DNA of 64,000 nt from Fagopyrum homotropicum (taxonomy: Eukaryota > Streptophyta > Magnoliopsida > Caryophyllales > Polygonaceae). Where the stretch lies: positions 116,048,242 to 116,112,241 of the forward strand of contig BSWB01000006.1 in assembly GCA_033239125.1 (NCBI GenBank), read 5' to 3'. The notes under the pieces were generated by a model, which saw only the letters and a list, made by a program, of their open reading frames with translations, had not been told where the DNA came from and made no database searches. Shown here piece after piece: positions 62,886 to 64,000 of this stretch (position 1 is its first letter; each line of letters opens with the position of its first letter). Made by a program: the position numbers and the translations under genes.

Positions 62886-64000
62886 CTACAACACTCCTCA
62901 ACTCATAAACTCAGGTTGATACATCTCTGGTGTCTGCAGATCTACCAACACGTCCTCTACCTCTCCCCTGTCCCAGAGTGGAACCTTGAGGAGCGGTAGA
63001 ACCAGAAACTCTCTGCTGCTGTTGTTGGTACTGCGATCTCTGTCCTCCTCCATCAACACTAGCAAGTGAAGAACCCTGCTGGGATAGCGCCTTGCCCTGA
63101 CGGCAAAACGCAGCTCTTTGTCCGGGCTTGCCACAAGAAAAGCAAGTCACTGTTGGCTTCTTACAGTCAGCTCTGATGTGTCCAACTACTCCGTAATTAT
63201 GACACTGCCATCCTCTATCAGAACTCTGTTGGAAACTAGAATGTCTAGGCATCTGACTACGTCCAAAACCAGCTGCTCCAGCTCCATCACTGGTGGATCC
63301 AGTCTTCTGTCTCTTCTCAAGACCTCTTGTCTGAGAAGCTCTCCTCTGACCCGGTCGGTCTCTCTCATAGACAGAAGCTCTATCTTGATAGTCCGTCGAA
63401 GACTCACAACGGAAACCAGTAAGATAAGAGCGTGTCAACTCTCTTAGCCTCCGAGAGAAAAGGTAAACATGCTGATCTTCCGGTGGTGCAAACGGACCTA
63501 GCAACGCCAACTCGTCCTGAAACTTGAGGATTATCTCAACAATAGGCAAATCCTCGAATCCAGCCTCAAGGAAATCGTGAAGACGATCCCTCCTCATGGT
63601 TGCAGGGCAACAGCGATCCCTGATCACTGTCTTCATCTGCTTATAATTGGTGACCTTACTACAAATTGTCCTCCACCAAGAATGAGCCTGATCCTTCAGC
63701 AACATCTGTGCTATGTTGACTTGACGTCCCTCAGGGCAACCGATAGCCTCCATAGCAGAATCCACTTGTCCTAGCCACTGTTCCACCTCCAAGCCAGTCC
63801 TTCCCATGAAGACGGGAACCTTCAGCTGGTCGAAAGCCTTCAACCAACTGTCAGGCTTTGGCTCTTTTCCTTCAGCCGACGCTCTAACAACCTCAGCAAA
63901 TCCAGCAGGTGGGGCAACAGCTTGTGTAACTCTCTGCAAAACCTCACCTAATCTCACAGGAACTGGCGGCACTGGTGCTGGTCCTCCAGTCCTGATAGCC
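62886..64000 (-). pseudogene. Gag of F, partial at window edge
   Basis: Open from the first Met inside the window (63972; the true start lies outside) to TGA near 62911. Core: SWLKAFDQLKVPVFMGRTGL (42-61), AQMLLKDQAHSWWRTI, LHDFLEAGFEDLPIVEII and YLTGFRCESSTDY (183-195). Two zinc knuckles are both damaged: Cys257 ... Tyr260 (Cys expected), His265, Cys270; and Cys277, Cys280, Gln285 (His expected), Cys290. Gln-rich and RGRG tail near 315-345. Confidence 0.9.

Larger units (their letters stand above)
57635..64000 (-). mobile_element. Tekay chromovirus F (Ty3/gypsy), 5' end off the window
   Basis: On the minus strand, gag enters from the right edge (64000), then protease, RT, RNase H, integrase and chromodomain, polypurine tract and 3' LTR (59304-57635). 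It is inserted in element I; the left flank is TTGAA. It is better preserved than D: most domains are in one frame, interrupted by about 13 premature stops (eight TAG, five TGA, no TAA by hand count) and few indels. Confidence 0.92.

Overview
This window is repeat-dominated plant nuclear DNA. The evidence is plant-specific retrotransposon lineages (Ty3/gypsy Athila, Tekay chromovirus and Tat-like; Ty1/copia SIRE-like; L1-type LINEs), a potato-inhibitor-I gene with a GT-AG intron, and AT-rich intergenic sequence. A flowering plant, probably a eudicot, fits; I cannot name the species. No retroelement here looks intact, so almost every protein-like stretch is a retroelement pseudogene.

Layout. 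1-7360: minus-strand Athila-type element A (gag, protease-integrase with RT/RNase H missing, 3' ORF, spacer), with its 3' LTR off the left edge. 7395-13569: 3' half of a related element B on the plus strand, head to head with A; its 3' ORF is split by an Athila-type solo LTR (8306-10050). 13604-15652: MITE-like inverted-repeat element split by a Tekay-type solo LTR (13740-15533, TSD TATAA). 15700-16680: LINE relic. 16985-17270: possible last exon of a host gene fragment. 17987-26890: Tekay chromovirus D (minus) with both LTRs, the 5' one truncated. About 26892-33910: copia SIRE-like element H (plus). About 33910-39790: 5'-truncated Ty3/gypsy element G (plus). 40483-40532: perfect 50-nt palindrome. 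40812-41630: an apparently intact two-exon potato inhibitor I gene (minus). 42378-44768: 5'-truncated LINE with a 16-bp TSD. 44919-44989: possible first exon. 44990-48548: AT-rich, no recognised gene. 48549-57634: Tat-like element I (LTR, gag, protease), split by a Tekay-type solo LTR (50655-53561, TSD TTGGT) and then by Tekay chromovirus F (57635 to beyond 64000, minus).

The most unusual pattern is shared by unrelated retroelements. Each family carries clusters of its own short, mostly palindromic word: CCTCGGTCGAGG in A, AAAATCGGCCGATTTT in B, ATCTCGCCCGAGAT in G, TTCAAGGCCTTGAA in H, CCGCCCCTGCGCC or its reverse complement in two Tekay LTRs, GACCGCGG in D, TACGTAGG in I. The clusters sit in recurring slots: one upstream and one downstream of the LTR TATA box, and in linkers between polyprotein domains. 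Related LTRs hold different words at the same slot. I do not know a described mechanism for this, and it is the candidate undescribed system in the window.

The order of insertion can partly be read: the MITE predates solo LTR C; B predates the solo LTR in its ORF; I predates both E and F. Inactivating changes hit catalytic residues repeatedly, and premature stops in A and F are nearly all TAG or TGA, as expected from deamination of CHG and CG methylated cytosines. All calls come from reading the sequence; no database search was run.
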